Below, in pieces: positions 24,632-32,812 of a stretch of 64,000 nucleotides of DNA. Source of the stretch: Lachnospiraceae bacterium (lineage in GTDB: Bacteria; Bacillota; Clostridia; Lachnospirales; Lachnospiraceae); contig JAFXXN010000144.1 of the NCBI GenBank assembly GCA_017542245.1, positions 1-64,000 on the forward strand, given 5' to 3'. The stretch's first letter is position 1. Each line of letters starts with the position of its first letter. Made by a program: the position numbers and the translations under genes. The notes beneath the pieces are model-generated. The model did not search any database and was not told where the DNA came from. It saw nothing but the letters and a program-made list of their open reading frames with translations.

Positions 24632-25184
24632 ATGGAGACGGAAGATAAAATAAAAACCGCTGTTTCTACAATCTTTGATAGTTCCTTAAAGACAGCTGAC
24701 AAATTGGATTGTTTAAAAGCGGAATATTTATCATCAAATAATGGTATCGAAAAACAGAAGTTAAATAGAGTTTGGCCCCTATTATTGCCGAACATGTAAT
24801 AGATATTTTATTTTGCAGGAAGACTATGACAAGTTGATTGATAAAGGTATACCGCAATGCAGAATTATTGATATTAATTATATACCGGGACCATTTGGAT
24901 ATCCGGAACAATCGGTTCTAAAGATGTGCGGATACTCTGTGGATAAAAAGACGGATTTATCATCTAAAGAAAGAAAAGAAATATTGAATTCTGTCATAAT
25001 AAACGGTATTTATACCAAAGAAAGATTGATAAGCTTCTTGGAATGGCTTATAAGAAAGAACGCTGCTAAACCTTCTATGTCAGATGCAGTTAGTAAGTGG
25101 GAAAATGATATAATGTTTCTTCGTGATTGGAATCGTCCAACAGGCAGCCCTATAGCAATAAAAGGTATATTTATTAGAAAATAA
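24632..25184 (+). pseudogene. Frameshifted hypothetical gene
   Basis: ATG 24632 opens METEDKIKTAVSTIFDSSLK and stops at 24799. Continuing sense is found in other frames: APIIAEHVIDILF (about 24778-24812), then EDYDKLIDKGIPQCRIIDIN and YIPGPFGYPEQSVLKMCGYS down to 25184. Two single-base shifts near 24775 and 24812 would restore one protein of about 180 residues. I do not know the family. The downstream part alone lacks a good start. It is part of the inserted segment between the direct repeats. Confidence 0.6.
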
Positions 25185-25287
25185 AAGGGAAAGCTTTGAT
25201 TGCTACGCAGGCGTCATGGATATGAAATTTGGATTGATAATATAACAAATAGTTTACTATAAATATTTTTTACATGAGGCATAAGCT

Positions 25288-25605
25288 ATGGTTAATATTT
25301 CTAAATCTGATTGGAAACTTTTTCAGGAGAGATTGCCTGATTGGCAGGAAAACTATATGGAAAGACTTTTGAAGGAGTACGCTAAGATAATAAAATCTTC
25401 AGAAAAACCTTCTGAGCGCTTCTGGAAACTAGAGAAAAGGATTAATGAAGACTCTAAAAGTCCGGGCGTAATAATAAGAATAGAAAAGTCTGAGACAATT
25501 TGGAATATCGCTAAATTATTAAGACTTGGCGTTATAACTGAAGACGATCTTGAAGGGTTTAGTCCGGAACTTATAGACGCTGTAAAGCAATATCTGTCAT
25601 TTTGA
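25288..25605 (+). CDS. Small helical hypothetical protein, 105 aa
   Basis: A highly charged all-helical protein (MVNISKSDWKLFQERLPDWQ, then FWKLEKRINEDSKSPGV and LLRLGVITEDDLEGF). I have seen similar short proteins in Firmicutes accessory regions, sometimes loosely annotated as multidrug-transporter related, which the sequence does not support: there is no membrane helix. SD is weak (TGAGG, 9 nt). It sits in the insert between the direct repeats. Function unknown. Confidence 0.7.
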   Translation: MVNISKSDWKLFQERLPDWQENYMERLLKEYAKIIKSSEKPSERFWKLEKRINEDSKSPGVIIRIEKSETIWNIAKLLRLGVITEDDLEGFSPELIDAVKQYLSF

Positions 25606-25669
25606 TATAGAAGAATTTTTAAAGATTGCTAAATGAAATGATATTTACTTGATTTTTGGAGACGATGAT

Positions 25670-25710
25670 ATGCTTTCATCAAATATGGGGAAGAAACTGA
25701 ATATATATGT
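25670..25710 (+). repeat. Copy of the first 41 bases of the exonuclease gene
   Basis: ATGCTTTCATCAAATATGGG and onward matches 19372-19412 with few changes and then stops in frame soon after. It also brings a GGAG element upstream. It is a duplication fragment, not a gene. Confidence 0.75.
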
Positions 25711-25715
25711 CAATT

Positions 25716-25783
25716 AAAGGAGGCTGGTGTAAACGAAAGTAATACTATCAAGAAAAGGTTTTGACAGTTCATTTGGTGGTTGT
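25716..25783 (+). repeat. Direct repeat, right copy: nmad2/nmad3 junction
   Basis: Counterpart of 23584-23651. Together they bracket about 2.06 kb carrying the GIY-YIG gene, a broken gene, the 105-aa gene and the exonuclease fragment. Confidence 0.8.
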
Positions 25784-26950
25784 CCGAGTCCTATTCTTCC
25801 TGATGGGACTTTGGTTTCTATGCCTATCCCCGGGCTTCCATGGGATTACAAGTATTCAGATCTTTCTTTTCCGGGCGGGGGAACATATTTTGATGCTTGG
25901 AATATGCTAAAGCCCAATGGAGAGAAAATACAGAACTGTCATCTTGATCCGGATATTAGACTAGGCTTAAGAGATGTGCCTGATGATTGGAAGCCTGCAT
26001 TTGGGCAGTGCGATCAGGCACAGACTCATCTTATGAATAATAAAGTGAAGAAGGGAGATCTATTCCTGTTCTTTGGCTGGTTCAGGCAGACAGAATATAA
26101 AGATGGAAAGCTCAAGTTTGTTAAAGGAGCACCTGATATTCATGTCATATATGGGTATTTACAAATTGGAGAAATACTGACCGGAAAGGATCTTCAGAAG
26201 TGTTACTGGCATCCTCATGCGCATAATACCGGTAAGAACAATACGATATATGTTGCTTCAGATTCACTGGTGATTGATGGGAAGGACACCGGTCTGCCGG
26301 GCGCAGGCACTTTTACTTTTTCTGAAGAACTAAATCTTACCGCACCGGGACAGTGCCACAGCAGATGGAAACTTATTGAAGTCCTTAGAAATAAGAATAT
26401 CGGGTTGACATATCATGATAAGGACATATGCATTAAAGACGGTTATTTCCAAAGCGTCGCAAGAGGTCAGGAGTTCGTATTTAGCGAAAGCAGGATTGTA
26501 AATGACTGGGCTAAGCATCTCATTATGGTAAATTATTATTTTGATGATACTGATTTTAAGATTGAGAAGCTACTGAACACTGAATGCTGGATAATTGATA
26601 TTCTGCCCAAACGTGTGAGTAAAGAAAGAGCCGGTCAATATGCAGCACTTGAGAGAGAACTACTGCATACGGATGAATTCAGGGTAAAGTTATTCCAAGT
26701 TCTTCTGAAACTTAACTGCTATTATGGCTTTAAGGCAATTCTGCCTGACGGTGAAGAAATCGATGACATTTCCGGTGAAAGACTAAAAGAACTGGTAGGA
26801 TACCGATATATACAGATCCTTATTGGCGATTCACTGATAGTATCAGATCCCGATGATATGTATATGAGTCTATTTAATCCGCCGGATAATATGCTGGAGC
26901 TGGTAACTAAAATTGCGGAATCCGAAGGTATGTTTGTTTGGAAAGCGTGA
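25733..26950 (+). CDS. Nmad3-like protein, apparently starting at ACG
   Basis: A 405-residue protein with Nmad3 hallmarks: VILSRKGFDSSFGG, then PSPILPDGTLVSMPIP in the first 30 residues, and further on FGQCDQAQTHL, GDLFLFFGWFR and WHPHAHN. The conserved first residues require initiation at ACG 25733, which has AAAGGAGG exactly 9 nt upstream. The first in-frame normal starts (TTG 25811, ATG 25823) would delete conserved sequence and have no SD. A T-to-C change in an ancestral ATGA overlap would explain both the ACG and the extended upstream frame. An 11-codon frame (ATG 25707 to TAA 25742) overlaps and could couple translation. Nmad proteins are predicted DNA-modification partners. Confidence 0.82.
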   Translation, partial: TKVILSRKGFDSSFGGCPSPILPDGTLVSMPIPGLPWDYKYSDLSFPGGGTYFDAWNMLKPNGEKIQNCHLDPDIRLGLRDVPDDWKPAFGQCDQAQTHLMNNKVKKGDLFLFFGWFRQTEYKDGKLKFVKGAPDIHVIYGYLQIGEILTGKDLQKCYWHPHAHNTGKNNTIYVASDSLVIDGKDTGLPGAGTFTFSEELNLTAPGQCHSRWKLIEVLRNKNIGLTYHDKDICIKDGYFQSVARGQEFVFSESRIVNDWAKHLIMVNYYFDDTDFKIEKLLNTECWIIDILPKRVSKERAGQYAALERELLHTDEFRVKLFQVLLKLNCYYGFKAILPDGEEIDDISGERLKELVGYRYIQILIGDSLIVSDPDDMYMSLFNPPDNMLELVTKIAESEGMFVWKA

Positions 26951-26993
26951 TTTACAGGCGAAAAGCATTTAATACAGTATAAATAGTTTGCTT

Positions 26994-27017
26994 ATATAAC
27001 AAAATTGAAGATACGGA
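26994..27017 (+). repeat. Truncated copy of the two-hairpin repeat donating an SD
   Basis: TATAACAAAATTGAAGATACGGAG matches the 5' part of the element seen at 31334, 39196, 46057 and 53537. Its CGGAGG end serves as the ribosome site of the next small gene. Confidence 0.5.
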
Positions 27018-27028
27018 GGTTAAAACAG

Positions 27029-27217
27029 ATGATAGATGTTGATTCATTGAGGAAAGATTTAAAAGAAGAAAGCCTTGGAGGGTATTTCGTTGGCGGATTT
27101 GGCGGTGCTCTGATGGAGGCATCAAAAGTTGAACGGGCTCAGCCTGATGAGCTAGTTAAGATGGCTAAACAACAGGGATTTGATTTAAATAAGTATCAAA
27201 AAAATCAGAATGATTAA
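27029..27217 (+). CDS. Small hypothetical protein, 62 aa
   Basis: ATG 27029 follows ACGGAGG at 9 nt. The peptide has a Gly-rich middle (SLGGYFVGGFGGALMEAS) between two helical, charged parts, the last being ELVKMAKQQGFDLNKYQ. Not recognised. Its SD lies in a fragment of a dispersed repeat. It is close to the basic-tail protein downstream (52 nt). Confidence 0.6.
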   Translation: MIDVDSLRKDLKEESLGGYFVGGFGGALMEASKVERAQPDELVKMAKQQGFDLNKYQKNQND

Positions 27218-27269
27218 AATACATTTTATTAAGGATTAATACATAAAATTATAATTTGGGAGGTTTACC

Positions 27270-27782
27270 ATGGCAAAGAAGAAAGAAACTAATGTAGAAG
27301 ATGTGACAAAAGCAACATCAAAGACTACTACAAAGACTACTGCAAAGTCGACTGTAAAGAAGACCACAGCAAAAAAGACAACAGCAAAGGCGAAGTCTGG
27401 GGCTAAAGTAACAAAGATTACTGAAGAAAAAATAGATAAGGAAGCTCCGGCAGCAACGGAAGGAATACAGGATTCTGAAAAGGAGATGGCTTTACGTTGC
27501 CATCAAATGATGTCTTCAATAATGGAATGGACATTGGATTCTTTTTTGTACAGTAACATCGTACTCATTAGTAAGAAAATGAGCATCAGTATGGAGGAGG
27601 CTGCTGCAGTACTGGATGTGGACCCGGCTGATCTGAAAAGGCTCTCCCTTGTTTATGCAGCATACAGTGGAATAGCTGAACCTGAAAAAGCGAACATCCT
27701 TGGGAAGTATGTCGATAGGATAAAGGTGTTGGAGCCTGAAAAAAAGACGAAAAAGGGTAAGAAGACATCAACTGAGAAGTGA
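27270..27782 (+). CDS. Protein with histone-like Lys/Thr/Ala tail
   Basis: A 170-residue protein starting after TGGGAGG. Residues 1-50 are a disordered basic tail made of Lys, Thr and Ala (KTTTKTTAKSTVKKTTAKK), of the kind that coats DNA in H1-like and HU-tail proteins. Residues 65-160 are helical (LRCHQMMSSIMEWTLDSFLY, then MEEAAAVLDVDPADLKRLSL). The end is basic again. A nucleic-acid association is likely; the helical domain could be a small regulator fold. It lies at the right end of the Nmad section. Confidence 0.7.
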   Translation: MAKKKETNVEDVTKATSKTTTKTTAKSTVKKTTAKKTTAKAKSGAKVTKITEEKIDKEAPAATEGIQDSEKEMALRCHQMMSSIMEWTLDSFLYSNIVLISKKMSISMEEAAAVLDVDPADLKRLSLVYAAYSGIAEPEKANILGKYVDRIKVLEPEKKTKKGKKTSTEK

Positions 27783-28043
27783 TAGAAACACTACGTAAAA
27801 ATGAGTGTTAAATGCAACAATAGGCGATGATCTGTTTGAAAAATGAAACACCGGTAGATTGCAAAGAATAAGGATGACGGTGTGATTTTAGACGGTTACG
27901 TTTGTTAACAGCTAAAAGATTAAAGCAGATGATGAAAATATTGATATAACAAAATCTTCTGCGCCTTATTAATAATGAATTAAAGAAGTTATAGATTTGG
28001 AACTACTTGAACATGATATGTTTAATAACGGAAAGGATATTCT

Positions 28044-28823
28044 ATGAAAAAAATAATTATTTTAGTAGTTTGTTGCTTACTTTTTACCGGATGTGGCAGT
28101 CCATTTATAGATGATAGTGAATCGGATAAACCTAAGACATCAACTACAACAATGGGGGATTCTGAATGTGGATATTTTAGTGTGGAATTTTTTGAATCAA
28201 CACAAAAATTTGTTGATAAAGTTATTGTAATATTAGAAGATACATATCCTAAAGCTAATGTATCAGTAGCGGATTCAATATTTCCGTTTATGATTAGGGG
28301 TGGGTTTAAATCAAAAGAATTTGATGATTATTATTTTAAAATGGAATATAAACCATTAGAAGAAGGTACTTATGTAGATTTTATTTGGTATAATATTCCG
28401 GGTTTATATATTGATCAAGAGACTAAAAAAGTTCAGTATGCTACCGGTTTTGATGAAAAGTCACATAGTGAATTGATTAGACAAATTTCTATTAATTCTA
28501 CAAATGAAGATGAAGCTATGGAAGTATTTGATTTATTATTAGATCATTTTAAAGAGATTGATAATGTAGAAGAAGATTTTGACATGGAAAAATCTAATGA
28601 AATAATGTTTGACTTGGATCAAATCTATTATAATGTTAGTAGTAAAGAACCTGGAAAAGAATATGATTTCGGACATATTTATTTATGTAAGGGTAAAAAT
28701 ACATATTCAATTAATATTGAAATATGTACTAGTATTATAGGACGTCCGTCATATATACCGGAACCAAGTCCTACACCTACTATAGTAATAGACCCCAATT
28801 CTGGAAGATTAGGAGAATATTAA
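28044..28823 (+). CDS. Putative lipoprotein, 259 aa
   Basis: Signal peptide with lipobox LFTGC (Cys17). The mature part is acidic and unassigned and ends in a Pro-rich stretch (IPEPSPTPTIVIDP) such as is seen in wall-spanning linkers. SD AAAGGATATT. It is AT-rich. The preceding 260 bp (27783-28043) contain no gene I can support. It is predicted on the outer membrane face of this monoderm cell. Function unknown. Confidence 0.78.
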   Translation: MKKIIILVVCCLLFTGCGSPFIDDSESDKPKTSTTTMGDSECGYFSVEFFESTQKFVDKVIVILEDTYPKANVSVADSIFPFMIRGGFKSKEFDDYYFKMEYKPLEEGTYVDFIWYNIPGLYIDQETKKVQYATGFDEKSHSELIRQISINSTNEDEAMEVFDLLLDHFKEIDNVEEDFDMEKSNEIMFDLDQIYYNVSSKEPGKEYDFGHIYLCKGKNTYSINIEICTSIIGRPSYIPEPSPTPTIVIDPNSGRLGEY

Positions 28824-29034
28824 TTATAAACCCAAAAAACAGGTTGCTGTTATGCTATAAAAATCAAAATCGGCGGATAATAAATCATTTCTAAAATCTG
28901 CCGGGATGACTTAAAAATGGGATAGCTCTTGAGATATGGTGCTTATTCTTCATTCCAATAAGGATATTGTCATATATGCATTTTTCAGCAGGTAATAGTG
29001 ATAGAAATAGTTAAGAAAGCTTTACATATAACGA

Positions 29035-29081
29035 ACAAAGCCAGACCTTGGATCCTCATAGGCCCGGCTTTGTCTCTTTTG
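29035..29081 (+). terminator. Rho-independent terminator
   Basis: ACAAAGCC (29035-29042) pairs with GGCTTTGT (29066-29073), followed by CTCTTTT. It probably ends the lipoprotein transcript. The remaining 28824-29034 shows nothing further. Confidence 0.72.
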
Positions 29082-29145
29082 TTGAAAAATAAGGGGATTT
29101 GTGGTAGAATATAAATATACAAAATATAGCAATCGGAGGAGTAAA

Positions 29146-31344
29146 ATGAGGAAGAGATTTTTGAGTAGAACTTTGCTTGTTTTTGCTCTGGTACTGAGCA
29201 TCCTAGTGTGTGCTATTCCGGCAGATGCGGTTCAGGCAGCAAAGCTTACCAACAAAAAGGTACAGAAGGTACTCAAGAAAAACATAAAAAACGTATTCTG
29301 TAAATATGCTTTTTCGGATATTGATAAAGACGGGCTTGATGAGCTTATCACAATCCAATATGACTGGCCGTTTGGGTTCGAGGAGGATGAAAGGTCGTAT
29401 TATGAGATCGTGGTTTTAATATATAAATATTCAGACGGAGAATCCAAAGTTATTTTTTCATGGGAAGATTTAATGATTGATAATTTTGATATTTCACTTG
29501 ACCTGTATTATAAAGATACCGGCTATCTGAAACTGGCACAGGAATATGGTGAATATGGCAATTATCAGTATTATAAACTTTCCGATGGTAAATTCAAGGA
29601 TTTATGCAGCATGTGTTTTGATAATTATTACGACTATAATTATTATTTTTCGGAAATGAAACCTACCACTGAAGAGAAGTTCAACAAAAAACTGAGAAAA
29701 TTCCCGAAGGATGATTCGAAGCTTGATATTGATCTGAAGCTGTCAAGTAAAAAACTTGCAAATAGTTTTATTAAAGAATATCTTAACATGTATGTGCCCC
29801 ATTTATCCGAAGATAAAGAGCTTGTTACAAGCGAAATAAAAGATTTCGACGGAGACGGTTATGCAGATATGCTGGTAAAGGATGCTTCAGGAGAGAGCGT
29901 TATTTATTCGGCAGATATTGACTCGTGCAGCTTAAGGTTAAAAAGTTTTACTGATAACGTTACTGATGATTCGGAAGAAGTAAAGGAGTATGTCAGGAAG
30001 AATTATCCGGGACTTATGAAGCTTTTTGACGAGGGAGCCATCCGTTTTTCGGCCGAATATGAAAGGGATACCGTACGTTTAGGCAGCTGGGATATGGAGT
30101 ATTGGGAAAAAACCGGAGAAGGAGAAGATGCCAAGGAAGTTTTGGTCACTGACGGCATCAAGGAGGATATTGAATGGGATATACTCGGATATTCCGAAGA
30201 CGGCCAATATGCATACGCTATAAGCAGATACATTTTGTTTGACAAACAGTTTAATGAAAAAAGAAGTAAGGTTTATTATAAAAAGTCAACACTTTGTAAG
30301 TATCTTAACGGTGAGTTTTACGAGAACGCTTTTTCTGAAAGTGAAAAGGAACTGATAGGTGACAGTCTTTCAGGTGATGAGAAGTTCAAAGTGACTGTTC
30401 TGAATACAGCTGAACTGAGACAGTTTTATGATTATGATCTGGAAACTACCGCAAAGGAAAGGATTGGCACTTATATTGACGGCAGAGTAGGAATGTGGTG
30501 GACAGCAACAAGCGGACTGCCGTATGGCGATGAATATGAAGGTTACAGTCTATCGAATGCTTCTCTGAAAAGAAGGGTTTTATATGACGGAAGCATTGAA
30601 TCCACTGATAACGCCCATAACGAAGATAGTCAAGTGGGTGTATCCGTTAAATCAAGCTGTGGCGTCCGTCCGTTTATCACTATCCGTCTTACTCCGGAAT
30701 TTATCGAGGCTAACAACCTTTCCGTAGGGAATGTAAAACCTAATCTTAAGAAAGTTTTTGTTGTGTTTGGAACTCATGATATATCTGAAACAGCAAGCGT
30801 TCCTATGGAATGGGAGATTCTTGATTATGATAAAAAGAGCGGAAAGATACTTCTTGCGAGCAGGTATATTGAGAAAAGCATAGCTTATGATGATGACAAT
30901 GAAAAAGAGAAAACAAGCTGGGAGGAATGTTCGCTCAGAAAATGGCTGAACAGTGAATTTTATGAGGAAGCATTCAATAAAAAAGAGAAGGCTTTGATCA
31001 CTGCAAATACATACTCTAAGGAAAAGGATATAGAGGATTATGTTTTCATTCTGTCTTATTCGGAAGTAGAAAAGTATTATCCTATAACGGATGCAAGATC
31101 TATAGTTGAAAGGACCTGTGCTTTGCGTAACGGAGGTTCAAGAGCGTGGTGGCTTAGAACACCGGATGAAGCAAGCGGGATCACATCATCGAAAGTAGCG
31201 TTAATAGAGATGATGGGTTATTGCAACATCGTAGATGCCGGATACGCATTCTTGGGCGTATGTGAGGACAGCTTGATTATGCATGATTATGATTACAGTA
31301 TTTATGACAATACGGTGCGTCCGGCAATTTATATAACAAAATAG
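29146..31344 (+). CDS. Secreted protein with two DUF6273 domains
   Basis: A 732-residue protein; ATG 29146 follows CGGAGGAG. Residues 1-30 are a signal peptide (LLVFALVLSILVCAIPADA). Residues 35-280 form an acidic region with DIDKDGLDELIT, a Ca-binding-like FG-GAP/EF-hand-type loop also seen at DFDGDGYADML. Then come two DUF6273 modules: about 330-545 (WDILGYSEDGQYAYAISRYI, KYLNGEFYENAF, CGVRPFITI) and about 550-732 (WEILDYDKKSGKILLASRYI, RKWLNSEFYEEAF, TVRPAIYIT). DUF6273 is common in secreted Lachnospiraceae proteins and unassigned. The last codons and stop lie inside a dispersed repeat (31334). Confidence 0.87.
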   Translation: MRKRFLSRTLLVFALVLSILVCAIPADAVQAAKLTNKKVQKVLKKNIKNVFCKYAFSDIDKDGLDELITIQYDWPFGFEEDERSYYEIVVLIYKYSDGESKVIFSWEDLMIDNFDISLDLYYKDTGYLKLAQEYGEYGNYQYYKLSDGKFKDLCSMCFDNYYDYNYYFSEMKPTTEEKFNKKLRKFPKDDSKLDIDLKLSSKKLANSFIKEYLNMYVPHLSEDKELVTSEIKDFDGDGYADMLVKDASGESVIYSADIDSCSLRLKSFTDNVTDDSEEVKEYVRKNYPGLMKLFDEGAIRFSAEYERDTVRLGSWDMEYWEKTGEGEDAKEVLVTDGIKEDIEWDILGYSEDGQYAYAISRYILFDKQFNEKRSKVYYKKSTLCKYLNGEFYENAFSESEKELIGDSLSGDEKFKVTVLNTAELRQFYDYDLETTAKERIGTYIDGRVGMWWTATSGLPYGDEYEGYSLSNASLKRRVLYDGSIESTDNAHNEDSQVGVSVKSSCGVRPFITIRLTPEFIEANNLSVGNVKPNLKKVFVVFGTHDISETASVPMEWEILDYDKKSGKILLASRYIEKSIAYDDDNEKEKTSWEECSLRKWLNSEFYEEAFNKKEKALITANTYSKEKDIEDYVFILSYSEVEKYYPITDARSIVERTCALRNGGSRAWWLRTPDEASGITSSKVALIEMMGYCNIVDAGYAFLGVCEDSLIMHDYDYSIYDNTVRPAIYITK

Positions 31345-31406
31345 AAGATGCGGAGCATCGTTTTGTTACCGAGGAAACGCAGAAGGCGTTTTCGAGGTGA
31401 CATTGA
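31334..31406 (+). repeat. Two-hairpin intergenic repeat, copy 1 (best copy)
   Basis: Hairpin 1: TAACAAAA...GATGC GGA GCATC...TTTTGTTA. Hairpin 2: CCGAGGAAACGC AGAAG GCGTTTTCGAGG. Ends GTGACATTGA. It overlaps the stop of the secreted-protein gene and precedes sbcD. Other copies: 39090 (partial), 39196, 46057, 48815, 53537, and a fragment at 26994. Confidence 0.88.
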
Positions 31407-31474
31407 TAGATGTAGGAAGAAAGGAGTTTTTCACATGAAAAAAAATCGAATCATAGGGAGAAAGGATAAATAAA

Positions 31475-32812
31475 ATGAGATTGCTACATACAGCTGATTG
31501 GCATTTGGGGAATATGATGCATAATGTGGATAGAAGGCAGGAACAGGAGGAATTTCTTTCCTGGCTGACACAGGTTGTGAAGAATGAGAAGATTGATACC
31601 CTGATTGTGGCCGGTGATATATTTGATACTTACGGACCACCCAACTGGGCTCAAAAGAACTATTATCGTTTTCTCGCATCGTTATTGGAAACGGATTGTC
31701 ATAATGTAATTGTTGTTGGCGGAAATCACGATTCCGGCAATCTTCTTGATGCGCCCAGGGATTTATTTGATGTGTTGAATATCCATGTTGTCGGGACCAT
31801 TGCGAATAAGAATATTGAAGACATGGTTTTCGAACTTAAGGATGAGAATGATAATGTGACAGCTATATGTGCGGCTGTTCCTTATGTACCTGAAATCCTT
31901 TTGGAAGACTATTGCGAAGATAGGAAAAGCTGCCCGACCGGTGGATTTTCTGATCTGGTTTATTCTAAGCTGTATAGGGAATATTTAGAGAGAGCTTTGG
32001 AATTGAGGAAGGATAGAAATATTCCTCTGATTGCGACAGGACATCTTTATGCTGCCGGATTGGAAGGCAGATATGAAGGAATGGAAGAAGAAAAGAAGAC
32101 GGATGACGGCCTTCGGCAAATGGATGTAGTGGGAAATCTTGGAAAGGTTCACGTGAGTGCTTTCCCTGAAGAATTTGATTATGTCGCTCTCGGACATATA
32201 CACTATCAGACCAGAATAAATAAGAATGAAAAGATACGTTATTCCGGCTCACCGTTTGTTATGGGATTTGATGAAACCGAAGTTTCACATTGTGTATTAT
32301 GTGTTGACCTGGGCGAAGAAGGTAATCCTCATTCTATCAAAGTAAAAGAATTACCGGTTCCCCGCAGGATATACTTTAAAAGACTGTCCGGAACATTGGA
32401 TGAGATTAAAGATAAGATGAAGACGGTGATCAAGAAGGCTGCAGATACACAGGAATATGAGCAGTATTGCTTAGAATTGCATTATAATGCAGAGGATGTG
32501 CTGCCTCTTAGAACATTTATAGAGGATACTGATTTCCCTGATAATGTAAGTGTTGTCAGTTGGAAGGTGAAGGAATCCGGTATCGACTACCGGGTGGATT
32601 TTGGAGTACATGATATTCAGAGTATGAGCAGTATAAACCCTGAAGATATCGTAAGACAGTTGGTATTGTCATGTGTAAAAATAGATAATGATAACTTGAC
32701 GGAAGAAGAGTACGAAAAGAAACAGCAGGAAGAGGTAGACAAGTATCTCCCTTACTTTATGGAAGCGTTTGAGACTGCGCTGAAGAATGGAGGCCAGGAT
32801 GAAAATACTTAA
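31475..32812 (+). CDS. sbcD: Exonuclease subunit SbcD (Mre11-like)
   Basis: A 445-residue protein with the calcineurin-type phosphoesterase motifs of SbcD: HTADWHLGN (metal ligands D8, H10), VAGDIFDTYGPP, VVGGNHDS, ATGHLYAAG and YVALGHIHYQ. With SbcC it forms an Mn-dependent nuclease that opens hairpins, cuts blocked DNA ends and limits long palindromes and replication intermediates. It is slightly longer than typical because of a C-terminal helical extension that contacts SbcC. It overlaps sbcC by 14 nt, so the two are co-translated. Such nuclease complexes also attack phage DNA. Here it borders the island, but it is a housekeeping family. Confidence 0.97.
   Translation: MRLLHTADWHLGNMMHNVDRRQEQEEFLSWLTQVVKNEKIDTLIVAGDIFDTYGPPNWAQKNYYRFLASLLETDCHNVIVVGGNHDSGNLLDAPRDLFDVLNIHVVGTIANKNIEDMVFELKDENDNVTAICAAVPYVPEILLEDYCEDRKSCPTGGFSDLVYSKLYREYLERALELRKDRNIPLIATGHLYAAGLEGRYEGMEEEKKTDDGLRQMDVVGNLGKVHVSAFPEEFDYVALGHIHYQTRINKNEKIRYSGSPFVMGFDETEVSHCVLCVDLGEEGNPHSIKVKELPVPRRIYFKRLSGTLDEIKDKMKTVIKKAADTQEYEQYCLELHYNAEDVLPLRTFIEDTDFPDNVSVVSWKVKESGIDYRVDFGVHDIQSMSSINPEDIVRQLVLSCVKIDNDNLTEEEYEKKQQEEVDKYLPYFMEAFETALKNGGQDENT

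Noticed and set aside
13023-31344. Conjugative element or prophage backbone
   Set aside because: No integrase, relaxase, portal, capsid or replication gene is visible despite the FtsK-like and phage-type DUF5131 proteins; attachment sites were not found.
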